DNA from: CALGDE01 sp964655355
GTDB taxonomy: Bacteria > Cyanobacteriota > Cyanobacteriia > CACIAM-69d
DNA length: 64,000 nt
Assembly: GCA_964655355.1 (NCBI GenBank)
Contig: CAZZMD010000007.1
Location: 1-64,000, forward strand
Direction: 5' to 3'
Shown here: piece after piece, positions 26,517 through 33,640 of the stretch
Layout: every line of letters starts with the position of its first letter
How positions within the stretch are numbered: position 1 is the first letter of the stretch
The notes under the pieces: generated by a model
Seen by the model: the letters and a program-made list of their open reading frames with translations, nothing else
The model's database searches: none
What the model was told of the DNA's origin: nothing
Made by a program: the position numbers and the translations under genes

Positions 26517-27662
26517 TTAGGAGTCTTCGTCGCTGAGGAGCCAGGCGAATAGGTCATGCGATCGCACCCCGTCGAATTCGGGGTCTGTCTGCGCCAGGTC
26601 TCGATAGGTGACGGGGTCGAGTTGGATGGCCCGATGGAGATGTTCGATCGCCAGTTCCACTTTATTTTGGGCGGCGAAACAGCAGGCTTTGCCATACCAG
26701 GGACCCGGTGTATTTTCCGCCAGGGTAATGGCGCGATCAAAGGAGGCGATCGCATCGTCGTAGCGCTGGAGTTTGACGAGGGCGGTGCCGCGATTATTCC
26801 AGGCGGCGGGGAATTGGGGCTTTAGTTTCAGGGCGCGGTTAAAGGAGTCCAAGGCGGCGCCATATTTTTGAATTTTGCCCAGGACGGTGCCCCGGTTATA
26901 CCAAAGCCCGTCGTAATCGGGTTTGATGCGTAAGGCTTGGTCGAAGGAGGCGATCGCCCCGTTGTATTGGCCCAGTCGATCCAGACAATAGCCCCGGTTT
27001 ACCCAGGCTGGATATAGGGCGGGGTCCGCTTCCAGGCTGCGATCATAGGCGGCGATCGCCTCTTCGTAGCGCCCCAATTCATCCAGGGCATTGCCGCGGG
27101 CATACCAAAGCTGGGGATCGGTTTCGTTGGTTTGCCCCTGCACCGTTTGCACCGTCACCGCATCCCGCAGCCGGTCCAATTCCTGGCGCACTTCGCTATA
27201 AAGCCCCTGGCTAATGGTTTGTTGCTGTTGGCGAAATTGTTGGGTGGCTTCCTGGCGATAGGCTTTGACATCGCGGCGGAGGCGATCGCGCAGTTCTTTT
27301 TCCAGGGATTCCACCACCGCCGCCGTGGTTTGCTTCACCCAGCGATCGCGCCCCAATTTCAGGATCACCAGCATCCCCACCGGCACCACCACCACCAATG
27401 CCGCCACCGCATAGAGCAATTTCGTCAGGAGGTCGACGGTGGTCTCTAGGGTTTGGATTTGGGCGATCGCATCGGATTCGGTTTCGGTGATTTCGGCGAT
27501 CGTTTCGTTGGCATTAGCGGCGGCTTGGGCTTGGGCTTGGGCTTGGGCTTGGGCTTGGGCTTGGGCTTGCGCTTGATCGGGGCAGGGTTCCCCCCAGTGC
27601 CTCAGATGAAACAGGGGCGCTAGGGGGAGCAGGACAGCGATAAGAACGGCGGTAGGGGGCAT
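26517..27662 (-). CDS. Membrane-anchored TPR protein with Gln-Ala hexanucleotide repeat
   Basis: 381 residues from ATG 27662, which overlaps the hfq stop codon (TAATG). N-terminal hydrophobic segment (PTAVLIAVLLPLAPLF), then nine consecutive Gln-Ala pairs, an acidic stretch, TM helix LLYAVAALVVVVPVGMLVIL, a Lys/Glu/Arg-rich coiled coil, and five or six TPRs (ALDELGRYEEAIAAYDRSLE, CLDRLGQYNGAIASFDQAL and similar). It probably scaffolds protein contacts at the membrane; partners are unknown. The tight coupling to hfq suggests co-translation and possibly related function. Confidence 0.8.
   Translation of the reverse strand: MPPTAVLIAVLLPLAPLFHLRHWGEPCPDQAQAQAQAQAQAQAQAQAAANANETIAEITETESDAIAQIQTLETTVDLLTKLLYAVAALVVVVPVGMLVILKLGRDRWVKQTTAAVVESLEKELRDRLRRDVKAYRQEATQQFRQQQQTISQGLYSEVRQELDRLRDAVTVQTVQGQTNETDPQLWYARGNALDELGRYEEAIAAYDRSLEADPALYPAWVNRGYCLDRLGQYNGAIASFDQALRIKPDYDGLWYNRGTVLGKIQKYGAALDSFNRALKLKPQFPAAWNNRGTALVKLQRYDDAIASFDRAITLAENTPGPWYGKACCFAAQNKVELAIEHLHRAIQLDPVTYRDLAQTDPEFDGVRSHDLFAWLLSDEDS
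27522..27575. repeat. Hexanucleotide microsatellite, nine units
   Basis: GGCTTG repeats nine times (the last slightly altered) inside the TPR gene and encodes the Gln-Ala run. The plus strand reads as regularly spaced GGG runs and could form a G-quadruplex. Confidence 0.85.
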
Positions 27663-27874
27663 TAGGCTTTGGGCTTCAGGTAGGCGATCGCGTGCCGCCA
27701 TACAATAGTAGGCTGATCGTAATGGTCCACAATGCAAATGCAATCCTGATCCTGCCAGCTGACCTTGCCCACAATTAGGTCATCGGTGAGGAGTTTGAGT
27801 TCGACATCCTTTTTTTCACGGATTGCCGTTTGAACTTGGCGGGTGCTGGGCAACCCCGTTTGAAATTCAGCCAT
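27662..27874 (-). CDS. hfq: Cyanobacterial Hfq-like RNA-binding protein
   Basis: 70 residues, the short cyanobacterial Hfq form. Sm1 region: RQVQTAIREKKDVELKLLTD; Sm2 region: IVWRHAIAYLKP, in place of the YKHA of proteobacterial Hfq. In Synechocystis the homologue is needed for motility through contact with the type IV pilus ATPase and has lost typical sRNA-annealing residues; that knowledge is from the family. It leads a minus-strand series with the TPR gene and ogt, and is divergent from dapF with only 39 bases between the starts. Confidence 0.88.
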   Translation of the reverse strand: MAEFQTGLPSTRQVQTAIREKKDVELKLLTDDLIVGKVSWQDQDCICIVDHYDQPTIVWRHAIAYLKPKA

Positions 27875-27913
27875 AGTGTTGTAGCAGGTGTTTTAACAGG
27901 AAGGGTTTAGGGA

Positions 27914-28828
27914 ATGGGCGAGACGAGCGGAACCGGCATCGGGATTGATACGGACACTAATCTAGACACTGGCATCCAATTCGCGAAATATCACGGCTTA
28001 GGTAACGATTTTATTCTGGTGGACAATCGCCATCAATCGAACCTAATCCTAAGCCCCGAAACCGCTGCCCAATGGTGTGATCGCCATTTTGGCATTGGTG
28101 CCGATGGGGTGATTTTTGTCCTGCCGGCGGTCGGCAGAACGGACTACACCATGCGGATTATCAACTCCGATGGGTCCGAGCCGGAGATGTGCGGCAATGG
28201 TATCCGCTGCTATGCCAAGTTTGTCGCCGCTTTAGAAAATTTGCCCGAAAATGCGGAAAAGCTTTATCGCATCCACACCGTGGCGGGGTTGATTCAACCT
28301 AAGCTGCGGGCCGATGGTCAGGTCACCGTGGACATGGGGAAACCGGTTTTAGACGCGGATAAAATAACGACGACCCTTGCTGGACCTGGTGAAAAAGCCA
28401 TTGAAGTCCCCCTGACGGTGGACGGCACGACCCGCACCTTTACGGCGGTGAGTATGGGTAACCCCCACGCCATTACGTTTGTGGATGATGTGGATGTGAT
28501 CGCCTTGGAACAGGTGGGACCGCCCTTGGAAACCAACGCGGTCTTCCCCCATAAAACGAATGTGGAATTTATTCAGGTTATTTCCCGCGATCGCCTAAAA
28601 ATGCGGGTGTGGGAACGGGGGGCGGGGATTACCCTGGCCTGCGGCACTGGGGCCTGTGCAGCCCTAGTGGCGGGAGTCTTGACGGACCGGTGCGATCGCC
28701 GTGCCACCGTGGAGCTACCGGGCGGTCCCTTGGATATTGAATGGTCTGCCACCGATAACCACCTCTATATGACCGGCCCCGCTGAGTTGGCGTTTATTGG
28801 CGAGCGGGTGACGGGCGATCGCCCCTAG
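27914..28828 (+). CDS. dapF: Diaminopimelate epimerase
   Basis: 304 residues. It converts LL- to meso-diaminopimelate for lysine and peptidoglycan synthesis in the cytosol. The two catalytic cysteines are in SEPEMCGNGIRCYAKF and TLACGTGACAAL, in the two mirrored domains. FAKYHGLGNDFILVDNR is the family N-terminus. About 20 extra residues (ETSGTGIGIDTDTNLDTG) precede it with no internal ATG, so the short extension is either real or the start is non-canonical. Confidence 0.95.
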   Translation: MGETSGTGIGIDTDTNLDTGIQFAKYHGLGNDFILVDNRHQSNLILSPETAAQWCDRHFGIGADGVIFVLPAVGRTDYTMRIINSDGSEPEMCGNGIRCYAKFVAALENLPENAEKLYRIHTVAGLIQPKLRADGQVTVDMGKPVLDADKITTTLAGPGEKAIEVPLTVDGTTRTFTAVSMGNPHAITFVDDVDVIALEQVGPPLETNAVFPHKTNVEFIQVISRDRLKMRVWERGAGITLACGTGACAALVAGVLTDRCDRRATVELPGGPLDIEWSATDNHLYMTGPAELAFIGERVTGDRP

Positions 28829-28948
28829 GGGAGTCACTGGCATTTGCTGGTAACCTTTGAGACATCCCTAACCTGTCCGCCCGGGCGATCGCGGCAGGAC
28901 GTGCGGTTTCGAGTGGGATCTGGGGAACACTAGCCAAGGATTGAGTAT

Positions 28949-28984
28949 CCCCCCTGAGAGCCCGAGTCTGCGGCGGGGGGTTTC
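28949..28984 (+). terminator. Possible terminator after dapF
   Basis: CCCCCC (28949-28954) and GGGGGG (28975-28980) can pair and TTTC follows. The inner pairing is weak and the site is 120 bases past dapF, so support is modest. Confidence 0.4.
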
Positions 28985-29087
28985 GCTGATTCCTGGTCCA
29001 TCCCCATCCAAGGGTGCTCGCGTTATAACCGTACTAAATCGCTTCTTCCATTAATCGGCTAATCGGCCAGCTAAGTCAGCAAAACCT

Positions 29088-30245
29088 ATGAGCAGTGGAA
29101 TTTATCTCGTCCGTGATGATGGTCGTCTTGTCGAAATGGTAGAGCAATCCTACGGGTCCGAGACGTTACTGGAGGAGTTGCTGGAGATTTATCCCAACTT
29201 ACTCAACGGTGAGCGGGTGGAGGGAGAGTCCACTGAAGACCAATGGCTAGTGATTGTGCGCCAGGACGGCGGCGGTTTTGAGGATGATCGCACGGACGTA
29301 TGGGCGACCAACCGTATTTTTCTGGATCGGGACGGGGTTCCGACCCTGGTGGAAATCGATTGCAGTATGGATCCGCGAGTACGGCAGGGGACGGTGGGGC
29401 ATTTGCTGACCTCGGCGGCCAATATTTCCCTGACCTGGCCCGTGGAAAGTATTTTGACCCAATTTGAGGCCAACTGCCGGGAAACGGATCGGGAGCCGGA
29501 GCAGGTTTTCGAGGCGTTTTTGGGCCATGACCAGGATGAGGAGCGGTTTTGGCAGCAGGTTAAGACGAATTTGCAGGCGGGGCGGGTTCGGCTGGTCTTG
29601 GTCTCGGATGGTGTGTCCGATGATCTGAGCCGGATGATTGAATTTTTGAACGAGCAGATGGACCCGGCGGAGTTGGTGGCCATTGAAATTAAGCAGTATG
29701 CCGGGCAGGGGGATGATGAGGGGTTGAGGACGCTGGTGCCGCGGGCGATCGGGCGGACGGCGGAGGCGAGCAAGAAGAAATCGGCGACGAATTTAGATCG
29801 GCGGCGTTGGGATGAGAAGAGCTTTTTCGAGGAGATGGAAGCTCGTCAGACAGAGGAAGAAGTCGGTGTTGCCCGGGCGCTCTACGATTGGTGTCGCGAT
29901 CGCCGGAATATCCAGGTCCATTGGCGTACGGGGGATACCTATGGAGGATTCCTGGCCGTATTTGCCAACAGCCGAGGCGCTTCCCACGAGATGTTTAAGG
30001 TGGGCATTGATGGCGGTTTTGAGATTATGTCCCAGCATTATGCGAGCTGGAGCCCCTTCGCAACTCAGGAGGGATGGGATAACCTACGGAGTCAATTCAG
30101 TGAGATTGGCTTAGCATTACCTGCCAATCCTGAGGTGATGCGATCGCCCAATTTCAGTTTGTCGACCCTGCGGGATGAGGTGGCTTTCGATAAGGTGCTG
30201 GAAGTGTTTGATTGGGTGATTCAACGGGCGAGCGATCGACGCTAG
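29088..30245 (+). CDS. PD-(D/E)XK nuclease-like protein with altered active site
   Basis: 385 residues. The N-terminal half resembles a family of predicted restriction-endonuclease-fold proteins: VWATNRIFLDRDGVPTLVEI followed by QGTVGHLLTSAANI, WPVESILTQFE, then FWQQVKTNLQAGRVRLVLVSD and EFLNEQMDPAELVAIEIKQY. In relatives the core strand ends ...LVEIKRSSD, giving the E-x-K catalytic pair; here it reads LVEIDCSMD, so the Lys is Asp. The C-terminal about 120 residues (NIQVHWRTGDTYGGFLAVF) form a second domain. It may be a catalytically inactive DNA-binding protein. No partner gene is adjacent. Confidence 0.75.
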   Translation: MSSGIYLVRDDGRLVEMVEQSYGSETLLEELLEIYPNLLNGERVEGESTEDQWLVIVRQDGGGFEDDRTDVWATNRIFLDRDGVPTLVEIDCSMDPRVRQGTVGHLLTSAANISLTWPVESILTQFEANCRETDREPEQVFEAFLGHDQDEERFWQQVKTNLQAGRVRLVLVSDGVSDDLSRMIEFLNEQMDPAELVAIEIKQYAGQGDDEGLRTLVPRAIGRTAEASKKKSATNLDRRRWDEKSFFEEMEARQTEEEVGVARALYDWCRDRRNIQVHWRTGDTYGGFLAVFANSRGASHEMFKVGIDGGFEIMSQHYASWSPFATQEGWDNLRSQFSEIGLALPANPEVMRSPNFSLSTLRDEVAFDKVLEVFDWVIQRASDRR

Positions 30246-30253
30246 AGGGGTCC

Positions 30254-30292
30254 GTCGTAAAGCTTTGTCGTGCAGTTCCGTCGTGAAGTCTG
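30254..30292. repeat. 13-nt tandem repeat, three copies
   Basis: GTCGTAAAGCTTT, GTCGTGCAGTTCC and GTCGTGAAGTCTG begin nine bases after the preceding stop codon. Confidence 0.75.
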
Positions 30293-30463
30293 GAAACGCC
30301 AGAATCTCCTGGTCTCTGCGGTTAATATCTTGGGAATACTAGTAGCGGTGCGGGAGGGGTATGGGAGTCGCTTCTGGTTGGGGAATTGTTGCGGCTCTGG
30401 CTTCTGGCCCCTCCCCACTGGTTTGCACTGACAACATCTAAGGGCTCTAATCCTTTTCAATCC

Positions 30464-31303
30464 ATGGTAATCACTCCCCCCAAGCGCAAGCGTGTTCCCC
30501 GCAATCAGCCCTTCAACCAACACGGTATTGATTGGACTGATGCCCCATTAGAGCTAGCCAGCGCTCGGAATTGCCCCCATTTCCTCAATGCCCTACAGAA
30601 GCATTTTCCGGGGGCATTGCCGCTGTCAGCTTACATGGGAAAGACCGCGGAAGCCTTAGCACCCTATGGCTTCGAAGATGAAAACACCATGGGCATGGTG
30701 GCGATTTGTCGGGATGAAATTACCGATCCCCTCTTTGAAGCGGTGGTGAAATATTGGGGAAAAACTTTTAATTGTTGTAGCCTCGGTGGATTTATCCTGA
30801 TGGGCAAAACCGGGCTGGCGGCGGCGAAAGGCCACACGCCCCTATTCGACGATATTCGACGATTTACGTTCTATGCGATGCCCCATATCGCCATCTCCCG
30901 GTACGGCGAAGTCGGCGTCGTCAGTCGGGAAGGCTTGACGGATATGTCCCATGCCTGCGGTGCCCTAGAAGCGGTCGTAGCGGAATTAGAGGCGGGACGA
31001 ATTATGTTGGAAATGGATATGCAAGACATCGAGCAAACCATCATCCGCCAAAAAATCCTCTCTCAACTGAAATATGGCACCTGCCCCGACCTCGTAGGTA
31101 TCACAACCCTAGCCAGCCAGATCATCGCCGCCGACGTCGGTCACCTCCTCAGTGGCTTGGATAGCAGCATCTTCCACTACGCCGTCATGACCGGCATTCA
31201 AATCCATGGACCCATGGGCTCCCAATGGATCTACCCCCAAGACTTCTACCTAGTGGGGAAACGATTCGGCGAAGGACACATCGGCATCAACGCTTTTAAT
31301 TAA
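30464..31303 (+). CDS. LCIB-like (theta-type beta) carbonic anhydrase candidate
   Basis: 279 residues from ATG 30464. The pattern matches the LCIB/LCIC family first known from Chlamydomonas: YGFEDENTMGMVAICRDEIT (Cys with the Asp/Arg dyad), CCSLGGFILMGKTGLAAAKGH, FYAMPHIAI (His ligand), VSREGLTDMSHACGAL (second Cys ligand). In family structures Cys-His-Cys bind zinc as in beta-carbonic anhydrases. It would interconvert CO2 and bicarbonate; a place in the carbon-concentrating mechanism is inference. The C-terminal about 90 residues (YGTCPDLVGITTLASQIIAAD) extend the core. No other CCM gene is adjacent. Confidence 0.72.
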   Translation: MVITPPKRKRVPRNQPFNQHGIDWTDAPLELASARNCPHFLNALQKHFPGALPLSAYMGKTAEALAPYGFEDENTMGMVAICRDEITDPLFEAVVKYWGKTFNCCSLGGFILMGKTGLAAAKGHTPLFDDIRRFTFYAMPHIAISRYGEVGVVSREGLTDMSHACGALEAVVAELEAGRIMLEMDMQDIEQTIIRQKILSQLKYGTCPDLVGITTLASQIIAADVGHLLSGLDSSIFHYAVMTGIQIHGPMGSQWIYPQDFYLVGKRFGEGHIGINAFN

Positions 31304-31341
31304 CCATGCCTTCAACGACCCCGCCACCTTAAACAGGGATT

Positions 31342-31390
31342 CCTAAGGGACTCTGTCCCTTAGGCGGGGGACTGGGGGCAGCGCCCCCAG
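31342..31390. repeat. Two adjacent perfect GC-rich hairpins between convergent genes
   Basis: CCTAAGGGAC pairs with GTCCCTTAGG (3-base loop) and, 7 bases on, CTGGGGGC pairs with GCCCCCAG (3-base loop). No T-tract follows. The position between two convergent genes suggests a bidirectional transcription barrier or a REP-like genomic repeat. Confidence 0.75.
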
Positions 31391-31403
31391 AGCACCAAAA
31401 TCG

Positions 31404-33470
31404 CTAGCGGATCGCCTCAAACACCACACAACGACCCGCCCAATCCGGCGACTCAGCCGTCACATCCGCCGGCTGCCCCACCCGACCTTCTGCCTCCAAC
31501 CGCGTCGGATCAATCCCACGCTCGATCAAATCCTGCCGCACCAACCGCGATCGCTCCAACGCCAACGCCTGCCCGCCCCCGGTCTCCCCTGCCGGACTAT
31601 AGCCAATAATCTTGAGCCGCACCTGAGGCGATCGCTCCAATAACTTGACCAGGGGATTTAGCTTAACCTGGCGATCCAACGCCACCACATTGGCCGAGCC
31701 CGTCGCAAAATAGAGCCTTGTACCAATCTTCGGAAAACTCGGCGCCAAATTCGTCACCACCCGATCCACCCCCGGAATCGCCGCGATCGCCGTTTTTATC
31801 GCTTCAATGGACAATGTCGGTCCAGCCGCCCCATCCACCGTCACCACCCCCTGGGTTACATCCGTCTCCGGCATATACTCCAGACGATAGGCCGTTTCTA
31901 GATTTACCCCCTGCCGCTGATTCAACAACTGCACCGTGCGATAGACCTCCGCCGCCACCGCCGTCGGATTCGGAGGTGCCTTCACCGATCGCACCTGATT
32001 CTCCACCGCGACGCCATCATCCACCGCCGCGATCGCCGTCGTTACCCGCTGCTCCGCCAACGCCCGTAAATTATCGCTGGGAACCCGACCTCGCATCACC
32101 AGGCGATCGTCCTCCATCGCCATCGCAAAATTGTAAAACCCTAAAGTTGGATCCTGCTCCACCGCCTGGGTTGCCGCCGTTTCAAGCTGCTGGAAATGGT
32201 GACCGCGATAGGCAAACCAACCCGTCAGCCCCAACACCGCGATCGCCACGCCCCCTGCTAGCCAAGCTAATACTGGCGGTGCCTTCTTCTGATCGGGCTT
32301 ATCCGGCTGGACCACCAACCCCTCCAACTGGGGGGCCACCTCCTCCGGCACACTCTCCGTATCCCCATCAAACGCTGCAATCTGCGGTCCATACCGATGG
32401 ATCAACAGCACCAACATGGCCCGCAACTTCCGGTGATACTCCCGAGGCACCTCCCCCGCCACCAACACCGCCAAATAGCACGACCCCGCCACCTCCAACA
32501 AAATCCGGGACGTGCCGTACTCAATTTCCTTCAGCTCGGACCCCCCATCATCGTCAATGATCGTATCCTCCACAAAACTACGAATCGCCGTCAGCATCCC
32601 CGCCAACATCTCCGATTCCAAAGGCTCAGAGCCCTCCCCCTGGAGTTCAGCAATCACCAACCCCGAGGTTTTGTGAATCAAAAAAATTGCCCGGGTCTCA
32701 AACTTTGCCGACTCCCGCAAAATTAACTCCGCCTCCGACACCCCCTGCACCTGGGCGCGGATTTTGCGCTGGATGCCCTCCGCACTGAGGGAGTTCGAGA
32801 CCTTCTCGTTAATGTCCTGGATGACCTCCTGCAAATACTTGTTGATGGTTCGCCCAATCACCGGATAGAGGGCATCCACCATGGCATTGCGATCCATCTC
32901 AATTTGACGCCGAATGGCTACGCCCATCTCCTCCGCCAGGGCATTGGCCACCGACCCCCGCTTCAACGTGACTTGCTCCTTAATGGCAACGGAAATTTCC
33001 GGACCCAATGCCCGGGCAATACTTTCGGGGGACGCTTCCATCTGGGCTTGAATGGCAGACGGCAGCACCGTAGAAATCGCTTCCGCCATGGCTGCCTGAT
33101 TTTGTTGGGCTCGCTGATAAATCACCCGGTCAATAATCGGCGTCAGCGCCTCACACATATCTTCCCGGGACTCCGAAATTTCCCGGCGGATCAGTGCTAC
33201 CCCGATGGGAACTAAGCGATCCAGCAGTTCTTGGGGATCCTCAATGGTTTTTTCCAGACGGGTCAGGGTATCCTGAACCCCCGCCAGACGATTCTCCAAC
33301 TCCGCTACCCCATCCCCCACCAGCAGCGATCGCAACCGCTGAAAGGCCTCCTCTTCAGGACTATTTTCAGGGCTATCCCCCCTAGCATTCGGTGGCGGCG
33401 GCGGTGGCGGGGGTGGCGGCGGCGGCACCGGTTGGGAGGGTTGGGTGGGGGACTGGGGAGGTAGAGACAA
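31404..33470 (-). CDS. OmpA-family protein with long cytosolic region
   Basis: 688 residues. It starts with a run of eleven prolines, then a helical cytosolic region at about 45-235 (ESREDMCEALTPIIDRVI and three similar blocks, each predicting a regulator-like coiled helix). A roadblock-like region follows (FETRAIFLIHKTSGLVIAEL). TM helix at about 400-420 (WLAGGVAIAVLGLTGWFAY). The extracytoplasmic part has two BON-like segments and a C-terminal OmpA domain (IGTRLYFATGSANV ... QALALERSRLVRQDLIERGIDPTRLEAEGRVG) that binds peptidoglycan in its family. A link between a cytosolic small-GTPase-like system and the cell wall is speculation. Confidence 0.8.
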   Translation of the reverse strand: MSLPPQSPTQPSQPVPPPPPPPPPPPPNARGDSPENSPEEEAFQRLRSLLVGDGVAELENRLAGVQDTLTRLEKTIEDPQELLDRLVPIGVALIRREISESREDMCEALTPIIDRVIYQRAQQNQAAMAEAISTVLPSAIQAQMEASPESIARALGPEISVAIKEQVTLKRGSVANALAEEMGVAIRRQIEMDRNAMVDALYPVIGRTINKYLQEVIQDINEKVSNSLSAEGIQRKIRAQVQGVSEAELILRESAKFETRAIFLIHKTSGLVIAELQGEGSEPLESEMLAGMLTAIRSFVEDTIIDDDGGSELKEIEYGTSRILLEVAGSCYLAVLVAGEVPREYHRKLRAMLVLLIHRYGPQIAAFDGDTESVPEEVAPQLEGLVVQPDKPDQKKAPPVLAWLAGGVAIAVLGLTGWFAYRGHHFQQLETAATQAVEQDPTLGFYNFAMAMEDDRLVMRGRVPSDNLRALAEQRVTTAIAAVDDGVAVENQVRSVKAPPNPTAVAAEVYRTVQLLNQRQGVNLETAYRLEYMPETDVTQGVVTVDGAAGPTLSIEAIKTAIAAIPGVDRVVTNLAPSFPKIGTRLYFATGSANVVALDRQVKLNPLVKLLERSPQVRLKIIGYSPAGETGGGQALALERSRLVRQDLIERGIDPTRLEAEGRVGQPADVTAESPDWAGRCVVFEAIR

Positions 33471-33640
33471 GGCGATCGCCTCAACAACGGGTAACGACTC
33501 AGCAATTCAACAGTAATTCAGCCGCAATTCAGTGAGAGATTGCATCAGGCGATCGCCCTGCCGATTTGCCAAGCCATGGACTGCGGGTTGCTTCTAATGA
33601 TAGTCAGTGGGGTCGGGCGATCGGCATGTCTAGCCTGCTC

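Noticed and set aside
28945..28985. CTGAGA beside C-runs, suggesting a thiamine riboswitch
   Set aside because: The other conserved parts (ACCCTTGAACCTGATC region) are absent and the next gene is not a thiamine gene.
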